Positions 51,441 through 61,800 of a stretch of DNA of 64,000 bases are shown here, in pieces (position 1 is the first letter of the stretch; each line of letters opens with the position of its first letter). The position numbers and the translations under genes were made by a program. The DNA comes from Mesorhizobium muleiense (GTDB lineage Bacteria > Pseudomonadota > Alphaproteobacteria > Rhizobiales > Rhizobiaceae): positions 310,001 through 374,000 of the forward strand of contig NZ_FNEE01000002.1 in NCBI RefSeq assembly GCF_900099905.1, in the 5' to 3' direction. The notes below the pieces were generated by a model, which saw only the letters and a list, made by a program, of their open reading frames with translations, was not told the origin of the DNA and made no database searches.

Positions 51441-51764
51441 TCAGACTCCTCGGCCATCGTCCTAGGTATGTTGATATTCAAGTGGTTCCAGCCTGTATAT
51501 AGTTCCCTGCGCTTGCGACCCACCGATTGTTGATCTCAGCGCTGCCCCTCATCGCCCTGCCGGGCACTTCTCCCCGTATAGTGACGGGGAGAAGGGGCTG
51601 GCCGCAACGGTGGCATACATTTCTACAACGGCCGGAAATTGGCGAAATCATTGATGACAGCGCCCCTCTCCCCGTCACTATACGGGGAGAGGATGCCGGC
51701 AGGCAGGTGAGGGGCAGCGCAAACGTTCGAAAAGATCTGAGTAAGGCCTGAATATCAACGCACC
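51441..51764. other. Intergenic region holding RIME-like copy B
   Basis: No gene supported. Most of the gap is the element at 51545-51727. Confidence 0.6.
51545..51727 (-). mobile_element. RIME-like intergenic mosaic element, copy B (183 bp, reverse)
   Basis: The reverse complement of this segment matches copy A (35010-35191) end to end, with palindromic ends ctccccgtatagtgacggggag preserved; the middle third is more diverged. It has no ORF. Confidence 0.85.
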
Positions 51765-52361
51765 CTAATGCGAGACGGGCAAGGTCCCCATATCCGGGTG
51801 AATTTCGGCAGCCATAAGGCCTTTGTCGCCGCGCCCGAAGCGGACCAACACGACCTGCCCCGGCCTGAGCTCGGTAATGCCGTAACGGCGCAGCGTCTCC
51901 ATGTGGACGAAAATGTCCTCGGTGCCCTCGCCCCGGGTCAGGAAACCGAAGCCCTTGGTGCGGTTGAACCATTTCACCAGCGCCCGTTCGAGGCCGCTTT
52001 CCGGCGTCACCGAGACGTGGGTGCGCTGCTCCTGCATCTCCGCCGGATGGGTCGCCGTGGTGAGATCCATGGAGAGCACGCGGAACGCCTGCAATCCGCG
52101 CTCACCTTGCTTGACCAGGCAGACAACGCGCGCACCTTCCAAGGCGGTCTGGAAACCGTCTTTTCGAAGGCATGTCACATGGAGGAGAATATCGCCGGAA
52201 GAGCCGTCATCGGGAAGAATGAAACCGTAACCCTTGGCCACGTCGAACCATTTGATAGCGCCAGCAATCTCGACAAGACCGGCCGTGTCGCCGCTCTCGT
52301 CTCTTTGCAAGGCGTCGTGACCGGTTCCGTCCCGCCCCATGAAAGAGGCTTTTTCCCCCAT
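51765..52361 (-). CDS. Double cold-shock-domain protein
   Basis: A 198-residue protein with two CSDs: residues about 35-95 ([29 protein letters not shown]) and 130-195 ([35 protein letters not shown]). Both have RNP1-like KGFGFL/KGYGFI. Between and outside the domains the sequence is charged. Such two-domain forms are known in alphaproteobacteria and bind single-stranded RNA or DNA. I use ATG 52361, with GGGGGG upstream; ATG 52340 is an alternative. Confidence 0.92.
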   Translation of the reverse strand: MGEKASFMGRDGTGHDALQRDESGDTAGLVEIAGAIKWFDVAKGYGFILPDDGSSGDILLHVTCLRKDGFQTALEGARVVCLVKQGERGLQAFRVLSMDLTTATHPAEMQEQRTHVSVTPESGLERALVKWFNRTKGFGFLTRGEGTEDIFVHMETLRRYGITELRPGQVVLVRFGRGDKGLMAAEIHPDMGTLPVSH

Positions 52362-52579
52362 AACAACGCCCCCCTTTTTCCAAGAATACCGCAACTGATT
52401 CTTGACGTTAGATTAACACTTCCGTTTCCGGTGTGTGCAAGACCTGAGCTGCGTTTTTTCACGGTTCATTGCGGGAATACCGGATTTGTTGTTTGCCGGC
52501 AGGAGCGGCTATCGGGAATTGCCCTTTGGCCGGGTGGCCCCTATGTTCCGCCGCAAAGCAACATTTCGAGGAAAATCAC

Positions 52580-53020
52580 ATGCGCTACCTCCACACCATG
52601 GTCCGTGTCGCCGACATCGATGCCTCGCTCGAGTTCTACTGCAACAAGCTTGGCCTCAAGGAAGTGCGCCGCCACGAAAACGAACAGGGGCGCTACACGC
52701 TGATCTTCCTTGCAGCGGACGAAGACGAGCAAAGCGGCATCACCGACAAGGCGCCGCTGATCGAGCTCACCTACAATTGGGATCCGGAAGACTACAAGGG
52801 CGGCCGCAATTTCGGCCACCTCGCCTACGAGGTCGACGACATCTACGCCACCTGCCAGCAGCTGATGGACAAGGGCGTCACCATCAACCGGCCGCCGCGC
52901 GACGGCAACATGGCCTTCGTCAAATCGCCGGACGGCATCTCGATCGAGCTTTTGCAGAAAGGCCCGGCCAAGGCCAAGGCCGAGCCCTGGGCGTCGATGC
53001 CGAACACTGGAAGCTGGTAA
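52580..53020 (+). CDS. gloA: Lactoylglutathione lyase (glyoxalase I)
   Basis: Converts the methylglyoxal-glutathione hemithioacetal to S-lactoylglutathione. The 146-residue length from ATG 52580 (GAGGAAA upstream) is normal. The metal-binding residues are in LHTMVRV (His 4 or 5), LIELTYNW (Glu), [10 protein letters not shown] (His) and SIELLQK (Glu). Followed 27 bp later by the DUF2218 gene. Confidence 0.95.
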   Translation: MRYLHTMVRVADIDASLEFYCNKLGLKEVRRHENEQGRYTLIFLAADEDEQSGITDKAPLIELTYNWDPEDYKGGRNFGHLAYEVDDIYATCQQLMDKGVTINRPPRDGNMAFVKSPDGISIELLQKGPAKAKAEPWASMPNTGSW

Positions 53021-53047
53021 CCAGCGACATTAGGGAAGAATCCATTC

Positions 53048-53341
53048 ATGCCGACCAGCCATGCCACTGTCGTCACTGAACATGCGAGCCGCTATCTGCA
53101 GCAGCTCTGCAAGCACTGGGCGCACAAATTTCCCGTCGCGTTCGATCCGAGCCACGGCACGATCGATCTCTCACTGGGCCGCACGGTTCTCGATGCCGAC
53201 CCGGCAGCGCTGCATATCGCGGTGACCGCCGACGAAGCCGGCTCGCTGGAGCGGCTGGAGACGGTCGTCGCCGACCACATCAAACGCTTCGCTTTCCGCG
53301 AAGAGCTGACCTTCGATTGGAGAAAGGCTTCGGCAGCGTAG
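53048..53341 (+). CDS. DUF2218 protein
   Basis: A 97-residue cytoplasmic protein. Conserved start MPTSHATVVTEHASRYLQQLCKHW and end IKRFAFREELTFDWRK. Function unknown. In other bacteria DUF2218 genes lie near siderophore or transport genes; here it follows gloA. GGGAAGAA precedes the ATG. Stops five bases before the DUF1697 gene coming from the other side. Confidence 0.9.
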   Translation: MPTSHATVVTEHASRYLQQLCKHWAHKFPVAFDPSHGTIDLSLGRTVLDADPAALHIAVTADEAGSLERLETVVADHIKRFAFREELTFDWRKASAA

Positions 53342-53345
53342 GCTA

Positions 53346-53906
53346 CTAGGCTCCGCCATTGCGGCCGGCCATCGCCAGCAGCATCAGCACCGTGCGCCAG
53401 TTGCGCGCGGTGGCGGGCACTTTCAGCGTGCGCGGGATGAGGTTGGCAAATACCGATTTGCCGAGGCCTTCCGGTGCGTGCAGGTAAAGCACGTCGCCCC
53501 TGACCTCGAACCGTTCGGGACCGGTGCATTTTTCGGCCAGCCGCGCGACCTCGTCGGCGGTCGGCGGGCGCTCCAGCACATAGGCGTGAAGCTTCGTCGG
53601 CTCGCCGGCAATTTCCGGATAGGGATTTTCCGCCACCAGCCGCTCGAACCAGCCGAGATCGCGCACCATGATGCGCGAGTGAAATCCCCATTTCTTCTCG
53701 AAGGCCGCTTCCAGCTGTTTGGCCAGCGTGGCCGCGTCGCCCTTTGCCGAACGGAACACGACATTGCCGCTCTGCACATAGCTGGCGACGTCGCCAAAGC
53801 CGAGTTCCTCGAAGAACGACCGCAACTCCGCCATCTTGACGATGCGGTTGCCGCCGACATTGATGCCGGAAAACAACGCAACGAAAATCTTCGCCCGGGC
53901 GCTCAT
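53346..53906 (-). CDS. DUF1697 protein
   Basis: A 186-residue cytoplasmic protein. Blocks: KIFVALFSGINVGGNRIVKMAEL, SYVQSGNVVFRSA, EKKWGFHSRIMVR and ENPYPEIAGEP. Function unknown. Its ATG overlaps the ilvA stop (ATGA at 53903-53906), so it is translationally coupled to ilvA. Confidence 0.92.
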   Translation of the reverse strand: MSARAKIFVALFSGINVGGNRIVKMAELRSFFEELGFGDVASYVQSGNVVFRSAKGDAATLAKQLEAAFEKKWGFHSRIMVRDLGWFERLVAENPYPEIAGEPTKLHAYVLERPPTADEVARLAEKCTGPERFEVRGDVLYLHAPEGLGKSVFANLIPRTLKVPATARNWRTVLMLLAMAGRNGGA

Positions 53907-55159
53907 ATGATGAACCCGGCCAGCGTCTCGTTGTCGGTGATGTCCTGATACTGAACGCCCTCGGCCTCGAAATTGGCGTTGAGCAGCTCGAAATTGCGGC
54001 GGTCCTTGGTTTCGATGCCGATCAGCACCGAGCCGAAATTGCGCGCCGATTTCTTCAGATATTCGAAGCGGGCAATGTCGTCGTCGGGACCGAGCAATTC
54101 GAGGAAGTCGCGCAGCGCGCCCGGCCGCTGCGGAAAGCGGATGATGAAATACTTTTTTAGCCCCTCGAAACGCAGCGCCCTTTCCTTCACGTCCGGCAGC
54201 CGCTCAAAATCGAAATTGCCGCCCGAGACCACCGCGACGATGGTCTTGCCCCTGATTTCCTTCTTCGAAAAATCCTTCAGCGCGTCAATCGCCAGTGCGC
54301 CGGCCGGCTCCAGCACCACGCCTTCGACGTTCAGCATCTCGATCATGGTCGCGCAAAGCCGGTTTTCCGGGATCAGCCGCACGGCCTCGGTGGCAAAGTC
54401 CCTGAGATGCCGCAACGGCTCGCGGCCGATCTCGGCCACCGCCGCGCCATCGACGAAATTGTCGACCCTGGCAAGCTTGATGCGCTTGCCGGTGGCGAGG
54501 CTCTCGCGCAGGCTTGGCGCGCCGGCCGGCTCGCAGAAGACGAAGCGCGTGTCGCGGCGCTGGTCGGCGAAATAATGCGTCACACCCGCAGCCAGGCCAC
54601 CGCCGCCGACTGGCAGCATGATGATGTCGGGCATGCGCGCGCCCGGCATCTGGCCTGATATCTCGCAGGCGACCGTCGCCTGCCCCTCGATGATGTCCTT
54701 GTGGTCGAACGGCGGCACCATGTGCGCGCCGGCGCTTTCGGTGAATTCGGAGGCGGCGCGGTAGCAGTCGTCGAAAAAGTCGCCGACCAGCCTGATCTCG
54801 ACGAATTCGCCGCCGAACAGCCGCGTCTTGTCGATCTTCTGCTGCGGCGTCGTCACCGGCATGAACACCACGCCTCGCTTGCCGAAATAACGGCAGACGA
54901 AGGCAAAGCCCTGGGCATGGTTGCCGGCGGAAGCGCAGACGAACAGCTCGGCATCGTTGCCGGCGGCGAGCGCCTTGCGGAAGAAATTGAAGGCGCCCCT
55001 GATCTTGTAGGAGCGCACCGGCGACAGGTCCTCGCGCTTCAGCAGCACGCGCGCGCCGGTCTTCTTCGACAGATAATCGTTTTCCTGCAGCGGTGTTTCC
55101 GGGAAGATCTGGCGGATCGCGGCAGCGGCGACCGCGACGCGGGAAGAGAAACTGGTCAT
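53903..55159 (-). CDS. ilvA: Threonine ammonia-lyase
   Basis: Deaminates threonine to 2-oxobutanoate, the entry to isoleucine. 418 residues. The PLP lysine is in VRSYKIRGAFNFFRKAL near residue 51; the glycine loop is VGGGGLAAG. The C-terminal ~80 residues (YFIIRFPQRPGALRDFLELLG) are an ACT-type regulatory domain for isoleucine feedback. Only one such ACT unit is clearly visible. Confidence 0.95.
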   Translation of the reverse strand: MTSFSSRVAVAAAAIRQIFPETPLQENDYLSKKTGARVLLKREDLSPVRSYKIRGAFNFFRKALAAGNDAELFVCASAGNHAQGFAFVCRYFGKRGVVFMPVTTPQQKIDKTRLFGGEFVEIRLVGDFFDDCYRAASEFTESAGAHMVPPFDHKDIIEGQATVACEISGQMPGARMPDIIMLPVGGGGLAAGVTHYFADQRRDTRFVFCEPAGAPSLRESLATGKRIKLARVDNFVDGAAVAEIGREPLRHLRDFATEAVRLIPENRLCATMIEMLNVEGVVLEPAGALAIDALKDFSKKEIRGKTIVAVVSGGNFDFERLPDVKERALRFEGLKKYFIIRFPQRPGALRDFLELLGPDDDIARFEYLKKSARNFGSVLIGIETKDRRNFELLNANFEAEGVQYQDITDNETLAGFII

Positions 55160-55381
55160 CGAAAAAATTACCCCGGATCGTCTGTGGTGTTCGCGAAGCT
55201 AGCACACGCCGTACGTGTTTGATCAGGGCAATCGTTCTGGCTTTCGCGCAACAGTGCGATGACTGTCGCAAGCCGCTGAGCGCATTTCGGCAGGAAACGA
55301 CTTACTTCTGCCGCACTTCGGCTGTCCGGGAGGGGTCGCGGAGGTTGGATCAAGCCTTTCGGCCGGAGTGGAATTCTAGAG

Positions 55382-56449
55382 TTGAAGAAGATTTGTATCC
55401 TTGTCCTTGCCTTGCTCGTTGCCGGCTGTGGCGGCCGGCAGACCGAGGAACTGCTCGGCAGCGCCATGGTGTCGGCGCCGGTGACCGATATCGCCGGCAA
55501 CCACAGCATCTTCATCGCCACGACGCGCAAGCGCTCCGACGATCCCAGCAAGGTTTTCGACCGCGAGCGCTCGGCCACGCTGAACTATGCCCGCGTCAAC
55601 GTCACCGTGCCGGGAACCCACGAAGCCGGTCAGATCGAGCGGCGCTCGCGCGGCAAGTCGAACGACCCGGCCAAATATTTCATGGCCTCCGACGTCGTCG
55701 GCTATGACACCGCGCCGAAATTCTCCAACGCGCTCAGTGCCGACATCGCCGCGCGCGGCGGCCGCGTCATGCTTTTCGTCCACGGCTACAACACCGGCTT
55801 CGACGCCGCCGTCTACCGCGTCACCCAGATCGCCCATGATTCCGGCTACCCGGGCACGCCGGTGCTGTTTTCCTGGGCGTCGGGCGCCAAGACCCGGGAC
55901 TATGTCTACGACCGGGAAAGCGCCAGTGCTGCCCGCGACCAGCTGGAAGTGACGCTGAGAATGCTCGCGCAGACCGGCGCGCGGCGCATCGACATCGTCG
56001 CCCATTCGCTGGGGACCTGGGTTACCATGGAAGCGCTGCGCCAGCTCGCCATCAATGGCGACCGCGATCTCGGCGGCAAGCTCGGCGACGTCGTGCTGGC
56101 TTCGCCCGACATCGATGTCGACGTGTTCAAGAGCCAAATGCGCCGCTACGGCAAGCCGAACAAGCCATTCATCCTGCTCCTGTCCGACGACGACCGGGCG
56201 CTGCGGCTCTCCGGCCTGATCGCCGGCTCGCGGCCGCGCGTCGGCGACTACAAGGACGCCGCCGACCTCGCCGACTATGGCGTGAGCGTCGTCGATCTCT
56301 CCAGCGTCAAGGGATCGGATCGCTTCAACCACACCAAATTTGCCGACAACCCCGAGCTGGTGAAGATGATCGGCCAGCGGCTGCGCGAGGATGACGGATT
56401 TGCCAGCGACCGCGAGGTGACCGACCGCATCAGCCTGCTCGGGCAGTGA
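55382..56449 (+). CDS. DUF900-type alpha/beta hydrolase lipoprotein, paralog 1
   Basis: A 355-residue lipoprotein: start TTG 55382 gives the lipobox KKICILVLALLVAGCGG. Family blocks: IFIATTRKRSDDPSKVFDRERS, MLFVHGYNTGFDAAVYR and IDIVAHSLGTWVTMEALRQLA, with nucleophile Ser in AHSLG. SPDIDVDVFKSQMR follows. The Asp and terminal His block is SDRFNHTKFADNPELV. Probable periplasmic ester or peptide hydrolase; substrate unknown. Overlaps nothing; followed one base later by paralog 2. Confidence 0.92.
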   Translation: MKKICILVLALLVAGCGGRQTEELLGSAMVSAPVTDIAGNHSIFIATTRKRSDDPSKVFDRERSATLNYARVNVTVPGTHEAGQIERRSRGKSNDPAKYFMASDVVGYDTAPKFSNALSADIAARGGRVMLFVHGYNTGFDAAVYRVTQIAHDSGYPGTPVLFSWASGAKTRDYVYDRESASAARDQLEVTLRMLAQTGARRIDIVAHSLGTWVTMEALRQLAINGDRDLGGKLGDVVLASPDIDVDVFKSQMRRYGKPNKPFILLLSDDDRALRLSGLIAGSRPRVGDYKDAADLADYGVSVVDLSSVKGSDRFNHTKFADNPELVKMIGQRLREDDGFASDREVTDRISLLGQ

Positions 56450-56450
56450 G

Positions 56451-57611
56451 GTGCGTTCGAAGATTTTTCTCGTCGTAGCGTTTGCGCTCGCCGTGACCGG
56501 CTGCGCCGGCCGCAAGACACACGACCTTCTCAACACGACGACCGTGACGGTGCCTGCCTCCGACATTGCCGCCACGCATGAGATCTTCGTCGCCACCACC
56601 CGAAAAAAGGCGACGAAGGACCCGCGGCAGGTGTTCGACGGTGACCGTTCACCGACCACCGGTTTTGCCAGTGTCGAAGTCACCGTCCCGAAAACCCATC
56701 AGGTCGGCGCCATCGAGCGGGTCAGGGGCTCCGCCAACAGCAATCCGGCGAAGGATTTCACGGCAACTGAGGTCGAATTCTACGAAGGCGCCCCGCAATT
56801 CGCCAAGGCGGTCGGCGCCGACATCGCCATGCGCGGCGACCGCGCACTGGTTTTCGTACACGGCTTCAACAACGGTTTCGACGACGGCATCTACCGGCTG
56901 ACGCAGATCGCGCACGACACAAAATACTCCGGCACGCCGGTGCTATTCTCATGGGCGTCGAGCGGCAAGACCACGGGCTATATCTACGACAAGGAAAGCG
57001 CCAACGCGGCGCGCGACGATCTCGAAGAGACGTTGCGGATGCTGGCCAAGACGAAGGCCAAGAGCATCGACATCATCGCCCATTCGATGGGCACCTGGGT
57101 GACGATGGAGGCGCTGCGGCAGCTTGCCATCACCGGCGACCGTGATCTCAGCGACAAGCTCGGCTATGTCATCCTGGCCTCGCCCGACATCGATGTCGAT
57201 GTGTTCAAGAAGCAGATGATCCGTTACGGCAAGCCCGACAAGCCCTTCGCCATCCTGCTTTCGGGCGACGATCGCGCCCTCAGGCTGTCCTCGCTGATCT
57301 CCGGCGACAAGCCGCGCGTCGGCGACTATGGCGACGCCGCCGACCTCGCCAGCTATGGCGTGTCGGTTGTCGACCTGAGCAAGACCAAAGGCGGCGACCG
57401 CCTGAACCACGCCAAATTCGCCGACAACCCGTTCCTGGTGCAACTGCTCGGCGACCGGCTGCGCGCCCCGGCCGGCCTGGCATCAGACGAGGTCGATCCG
57501 GCGCGGCCGATCGACAATCTCGGTCAGGGCATCGGCAAGGCCGTCGGCTCCGTCGCCGAGATCGTCATCACCACGCCGTTCAAGGTGCTGACCATCGCCA
57601 CCGGCGGATGA
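56451..57611 (+). CDS. DUF900-type alpha/beta hydrolase lipoprotein, paralog 2
   Basis: A 386-residue paralog, starting at GTG 56451 right after the previous stop. Lipobox: VAFALAVTGCAG. The blocks EIFVATTRKKATKDPRQVFDGDRS, LVFVHGFNNGFDDGIYR, IDIIAHSMGTWVTMEALRQLA and ASPDIDVDVFKKQM are near-identical to paralog 1. A longer C-terminal tail contains a Gly/Val/Ile stretch. One transcript with paralog 1; duplication is evident. Confidence 0.92.
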   Translation: MRSKIFLVVAFALAVTGCAGRKTHDLLNTTTVTVPASDIAATHEIFVATTRKKATKDPRQVFDGDRSPTTGFASVEVTVPKTHQVGAIERVRGSANSNPAKDFTATEVEFYEGAPQFAKAVGADIAMRGDRALVFVHGFNNGFDDGIYRLTQIAHDTKYSGTPVLFSWASSGKTTGYIYDKESANAARDDLEETLRMLAKTKAKSIDIIAHSMGTWVTMEALRQLAITGDRDLSDKLGYVILASPDIDVDVFKKQMIRYGKPDKPFAILLSGDDRALRLSSLISGDKPRVGDYGDAADLASYGVSVVDLSKTKGGDRLNHAKFADNPFLVQLLGDRLRAPAGLASDEVDPARPIDNLGQGIGKAVGSVAEIVITTPFKVLTIATGG

Positions 57612-57653
57612 GGAGGTGGACAACGGGACCCAAGCTGTGGCGGGCTTGCCGGC

Positions 57654-58886
57654 TCAGTAGGCTATCGCGCCATCCACAATCTCTGCTTCACGGTAAGGGT
57701 CGCGTTTGAAAACCCGTTCGCCGCTCATTACCGACATTGGAGCCACAACTGCCGCTCGCGCCGCGGAACCGGCGAGACCAGCCGTCCTGGTTGCCGCCAT
57801 CCTGACCTGACCTGCGAAGGTGGCCTGCCCTGCTTCCAAAGACTGGCCGGCCAAGCCGCGCCCGAGAAGACGAATCATTTCGGGGCTGTCCGCAAACGCA
57901 TTATGACCGAGCGGATCGCGTGGATCGACAGCGCTCGTGTTGATCACGGTGATGCCGAGCCGCTTGAGATCGGCCGAGTGAGGAGCGAGATCGGCGTCGC
58001 CGAGAGCTCCGACGCGATTGACGCCGCCCGAGATCAATCGTGAAATCCCCAGCGCCTTGTCCTCAGTCGAGGTGAAGATCGTGAAATGCGGCAGCTTTGG
58101 CCCCATCTCGATGACCTGGCGACGAAACACGTCCACATCGATGTCCGGTGACGCCAGGATGACATTGTTGATTTTGGCTGGAATTGTCCCGTTGCGCATG
58201 CCGACGCCACGCAGCGCCTCCGCCGTAAGCCAGGCTCCCATAGAATGGGCGAGTATCGTGACTTCGCCGACGTCGGGGCTTTCGGCGGCCTGAAGGATCA
58301 TGTCTTCCAAAGCCCGACGCGAATAGTTTGTGCTGTCCTTGTCGTAGAGATAGCCGGACACGCTGGCGCGCGAAGGCCAGGTGAACAGTATAGGCGCTGC
58401 ATCCGTTCCGGAATCATGAACGATCTGAGCAAAGCGGAAGACCGCATCAGAATAGCTGCTGTTGAAACCGTGGACGAAGATGACGGCCTGCCGTTTGGCG
58501 TTGCGGTTCTTGCGAAACCACCGCAGGACATTCTGTTCCGATGCGACTTTGCCGACCTTCAGGACCGCAAAATCCTTCTCGGGATTCGCCGGCACGTGCG
58601 AGGGCCACTGGACCTCGCCGACTTTGCGATTTCGATCTGGAGGAATGGAGACAACGATGCTGTTCAATGAGATCGCCGTTCCTCTGTCGCCAGAATAGAG
58701 CCGCCCGGGATCCTCGACCGGCTTGCGGGTCGTCGCGACCAGCATGTCGACTTGAGCGGCATCGCCGCCGGGGGCGAGCGCAAGCGGCCTGAGCACGCTC
58801 TGTGGCCGCGTCGCGCAGCCAGCCAGGACGCACAGAATAAGTGGCGGCAAAAGCAATGCACGGCACCAGCAGCGAAATGCGGTCAC
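57654..58886 (-). CDS. DUF900-type alpha/beta hydrolase lipoprotein, paralog 3
   Basis: A 410-residue paralog in the reverse direction. I start at GTG 58886, where AGGAGG lies six bases upstream inside the RND pump's last codons; this gives a signal LLLPPLILCVLAGCATRP. Blocks VDMLVATTRKPVEDPGRLYSGDRG, AVIFVHGFNSSYSDAVFR, VTILAHSMGAWLTAEALRGVG and ILASPDIDVDVFRRQV. It begins one base after the pump stop and is translationally placed for coupling to the pump, unlike paralogs 1 and 2. Confidence 0.92.
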   Translation of the reverse strand: MTAFRCWCRALLLPPLILCVLAGCATRPQSVLRPLALAPGGDAAQVDMLVATTRKPVEDPGRLYSGDRGTAISLNSIVVSIPPDRNRKVGEVQWPSHVPANPEKDFAVLKVGKVASEQNVLRWFRKNRNAKRQAVIFVHGFNSSYSDAVFRFAQIVHDSGTDAAPILFTWPSRASVSGYLYDKDSTNYSRRALEDMILQAAESPDVGEVTILAHSMGAWLTAEALRGVGMRNGTIPAKINNVILASPDIDVDVFRRQVIEMGPKLPHFTIFTSTEDKALGISRLISGGVNRVGALGDADLAPHSADLKRLGITVINTSAVDPRDPLGHNAFADSPEMIRLLGRGLAGQSLEAGQATFAGQVRMAATRTAGLAGSAARAAVVAPMSVMSGERVFKRDPYREAEIVDGAIAY

Positions 58887-58887
58887 G

Positions 58888-61800
58888 TCATGCCTCCTCG
58901 GCATCGGGGCGAATCCGGAACCAGACGACGTAGAGCGAAGGCAGAAAGAGCAGGGTCAGCACTGTCCCGACGATGATGCCGCCCATCATTGAATAGGCCA
59001 TCGGGCCCCAGAAGATCTGCCGCGATATCGGGATCAGGGCAAGCGTGGCGGCTGCGGCCGTCAGCATGATCGGCCTCATGCGGTGCTCCGTTGCCTGCAC
59101 GACTGCTTTCCATGGAGACATTCCAGATCCACGCAATTCCTCGATTTGCACGACCAGGATGACCGAATTGCGGATGAGAATGCCGATGAGGGCCAGCACA
59201 CCCAAAAGGGCGACGAAGCCGAGCGGCGCGTTGCTGAGCAGCAGTGCCGCGACAACGCCGATCAGGGCAAGCGGCGCGACGGAGAAGACGAGGAACAGCC
59301 GATGGAAGCTCTGGAGCTGGATCATCAGGAGCGTTGCCATGGCAAACAGCATGACCGGCGCCACCGCCAGGATAGGACCCTGGGACTTGGCGCTTTCCTC
59401 CACAGACCCGCCGACCTCGACGGAGTAGCCGGCGGGCAATGTCGTCTTGAACGCCTCGACCTTTTCGGCAAGCGCCGCCACAATGGTTGCTGGCTGCGTC
59501 GCATCCTTGATGCCGGCCTTGATCGTGATGGTCGGGATCCGGTCGCGCCGCCAGATCGTCGGCTGTTCGAGTTCGTAGCGGAACGTCGCCACGGATGACA
59601 GCGGGATGACCTTGCCACTGCTGCTCGATAGTTGAAGATCGAGCAACGTGTCGACGGATCCGCGCTCCTCGGCTTCGGCACGGCCGATCACGTTCACGAG
59701 ATAGATGTCGTCCCTGACCTGCGTCGCAGTTGCTCCCTCGACGATGCTGTTCAGCGCCGTGGCGATATCCTCCGAGGAAACGCCCAATTGTCGCGCCTTG
59801 TCCTGCAAGACGTCGATCTTCACCACGCGCGCCGGTTCGTTCCAGTCGAAGGCAAGATTGGTCAGCGATGATTGGGTACCGACGATCGAGCCCAGCTTGC
59901 CAGCGAGATCGCGAACCGTCTGGATATCGGGGCCCGATACCCGATATTGAACCGGCTTGCCGACCGGCGGACCGATATCGAGCAGTTTCACGAAGGCGTC
60001 GGTGCCTGGAAACGTCTGATGCAGGTAATCCTGCAGGTCCTTTCTAAGCTTGTCGCGGACGTCCAGCCCCTTGGTCACAATGATGGTCTGCCCAAAGGTG
60101 ATGTCGTTCGGCTGCGGATCGAAGGAGAGGATGAAGCGCGGTGCGCCCCTTCCAACATAGGTCGACCAATGATCGATATCGGGATTGCCGGCGAGCTTCT
60201 CTTGTTCGAACCGCGCCATCTGCCGGCTGGTTTCGCTGATCGAGCTGTTGTGCGGAAGGTTCCAGTCGACGATCAGTTCCGGCCGATCGGAACTGGGGAA
60301 AAACTGTTGCTGGACCAGCGACATGCCGGCAATGGACAAGGCGAAGACAGCGACCGTCACGGCGATCGTCACCCATCGCCAGCGCAGGCAAAGATGCAGA
60401 ATGCGAGCAAAGCCGGCTGCAAACCAGCCCTTGTGATCCGCATGCTTTTTCATGGTTTTCGGCAGTATCGTCACGCCGAGCAACGGCGTGAACAGAACCG
60501 CGACCACCCAGGAAACGATGAGCGACACGGCAATGACGACGAAAAGCGAGAAGACGAACTCGCCCGCGCTGCTGCTGTTGAAGCCGACCGGAATAAAGCT
60601 CGCGACAGTGACAAGCGTACCGGTCAGCATCGGGAAGGCGGTCGAGGTGTAGACGTGGGTAGCGGCTTTTTCGAGACTGTCGCCGACCTCGAGCCGGGCT
60701 ACCATCATCTCGACGGCGATCATGGCGTCGTCGACGAGAAGACCAAGGGCGATGATCAGCGCCCCCAGCGAGATTCGCTGCAGCGAAATGCCTGTGTACT
60801 GCATCACCAGAAACGTAATGGCGAGAACCAGCGGAATTGAAATCGCCACCACCAGTCCAGCCCTCATCCCGAGGCTGACGAAGCTTATGGCAAGCACGAT
60901 GGCGATCGCTTCGAACAAGGCATGCGTGAAGCTCGATACCGCCTCATCGACGACTGCCGGCTGGTCGGACACACGCTCTACCGCCGCGCCGACCGGAAGA
61001 TCCTGGGTAATTTCAGCGATCATCTTTTCCAGCGCCTTGCCGAAGTCGACGAGATTGCCGCCGGCCTTCATGCCGACAGTCAGGGCGATCGCCGGCTTGC
61101 CGTTAAAACGAAACAGGGAGGTCGGCGGATCGACGTAGCCGCGGGTTATGGTTGCGACGTCGGTCAGCGGAAAGAACCTGTCATTGACCCGCAGATTGAT
61201 CGCTCGCAGGCTCTCCTCGGAGATGAAGCGGCCGCCGACACGCAGCGCGATACGTTCCGGTCCCGCCTCGATGAATCCTGATTGGGTGACGGCGTTCTGC
61301 GCCTGAAGCGTGGAAATGATCGAAGACCGGTCGATGCCGAGGGCAGCGATCTTGCGGGTCGAGAATTCGAGAAAGATCGCTTCATCCTGCGCCCCGGCGA
61401 TCTCGACCTTGCCGACATCCGGAACCGCCAGAATCTTCGTGCGGGCGCCCTCGACGAGATCGCGCAATTGCCTCTGGCTCAGCCCATCGCCCGTGAAGGC
61501 GAAGATGTTGCCGTAGACATCGCCGAAGCGGTCGTTGAAGAAAGGTCCGACGACACCCGAGGGAAAATCCGCCTGGATATCGGCGATCATGTTGCGGACG
61601 CGCAGCCAGGTTGGCTCGACATCCCGGGCCTTCGTCGATGGCAGGAGATCGACGAAGACAATCGTCTGGCCGGCCGTGGTCAGGCTGCGGGTATGCTCGA
61701 CAGATTCGAGTTCCTGCAGCTTCTTTTCGATACGGTCGCTAACCTGCTGCGTAACTTCCTGTGCCGATGCACCCGGCCATTGCGCCTGGATCACCATGGT

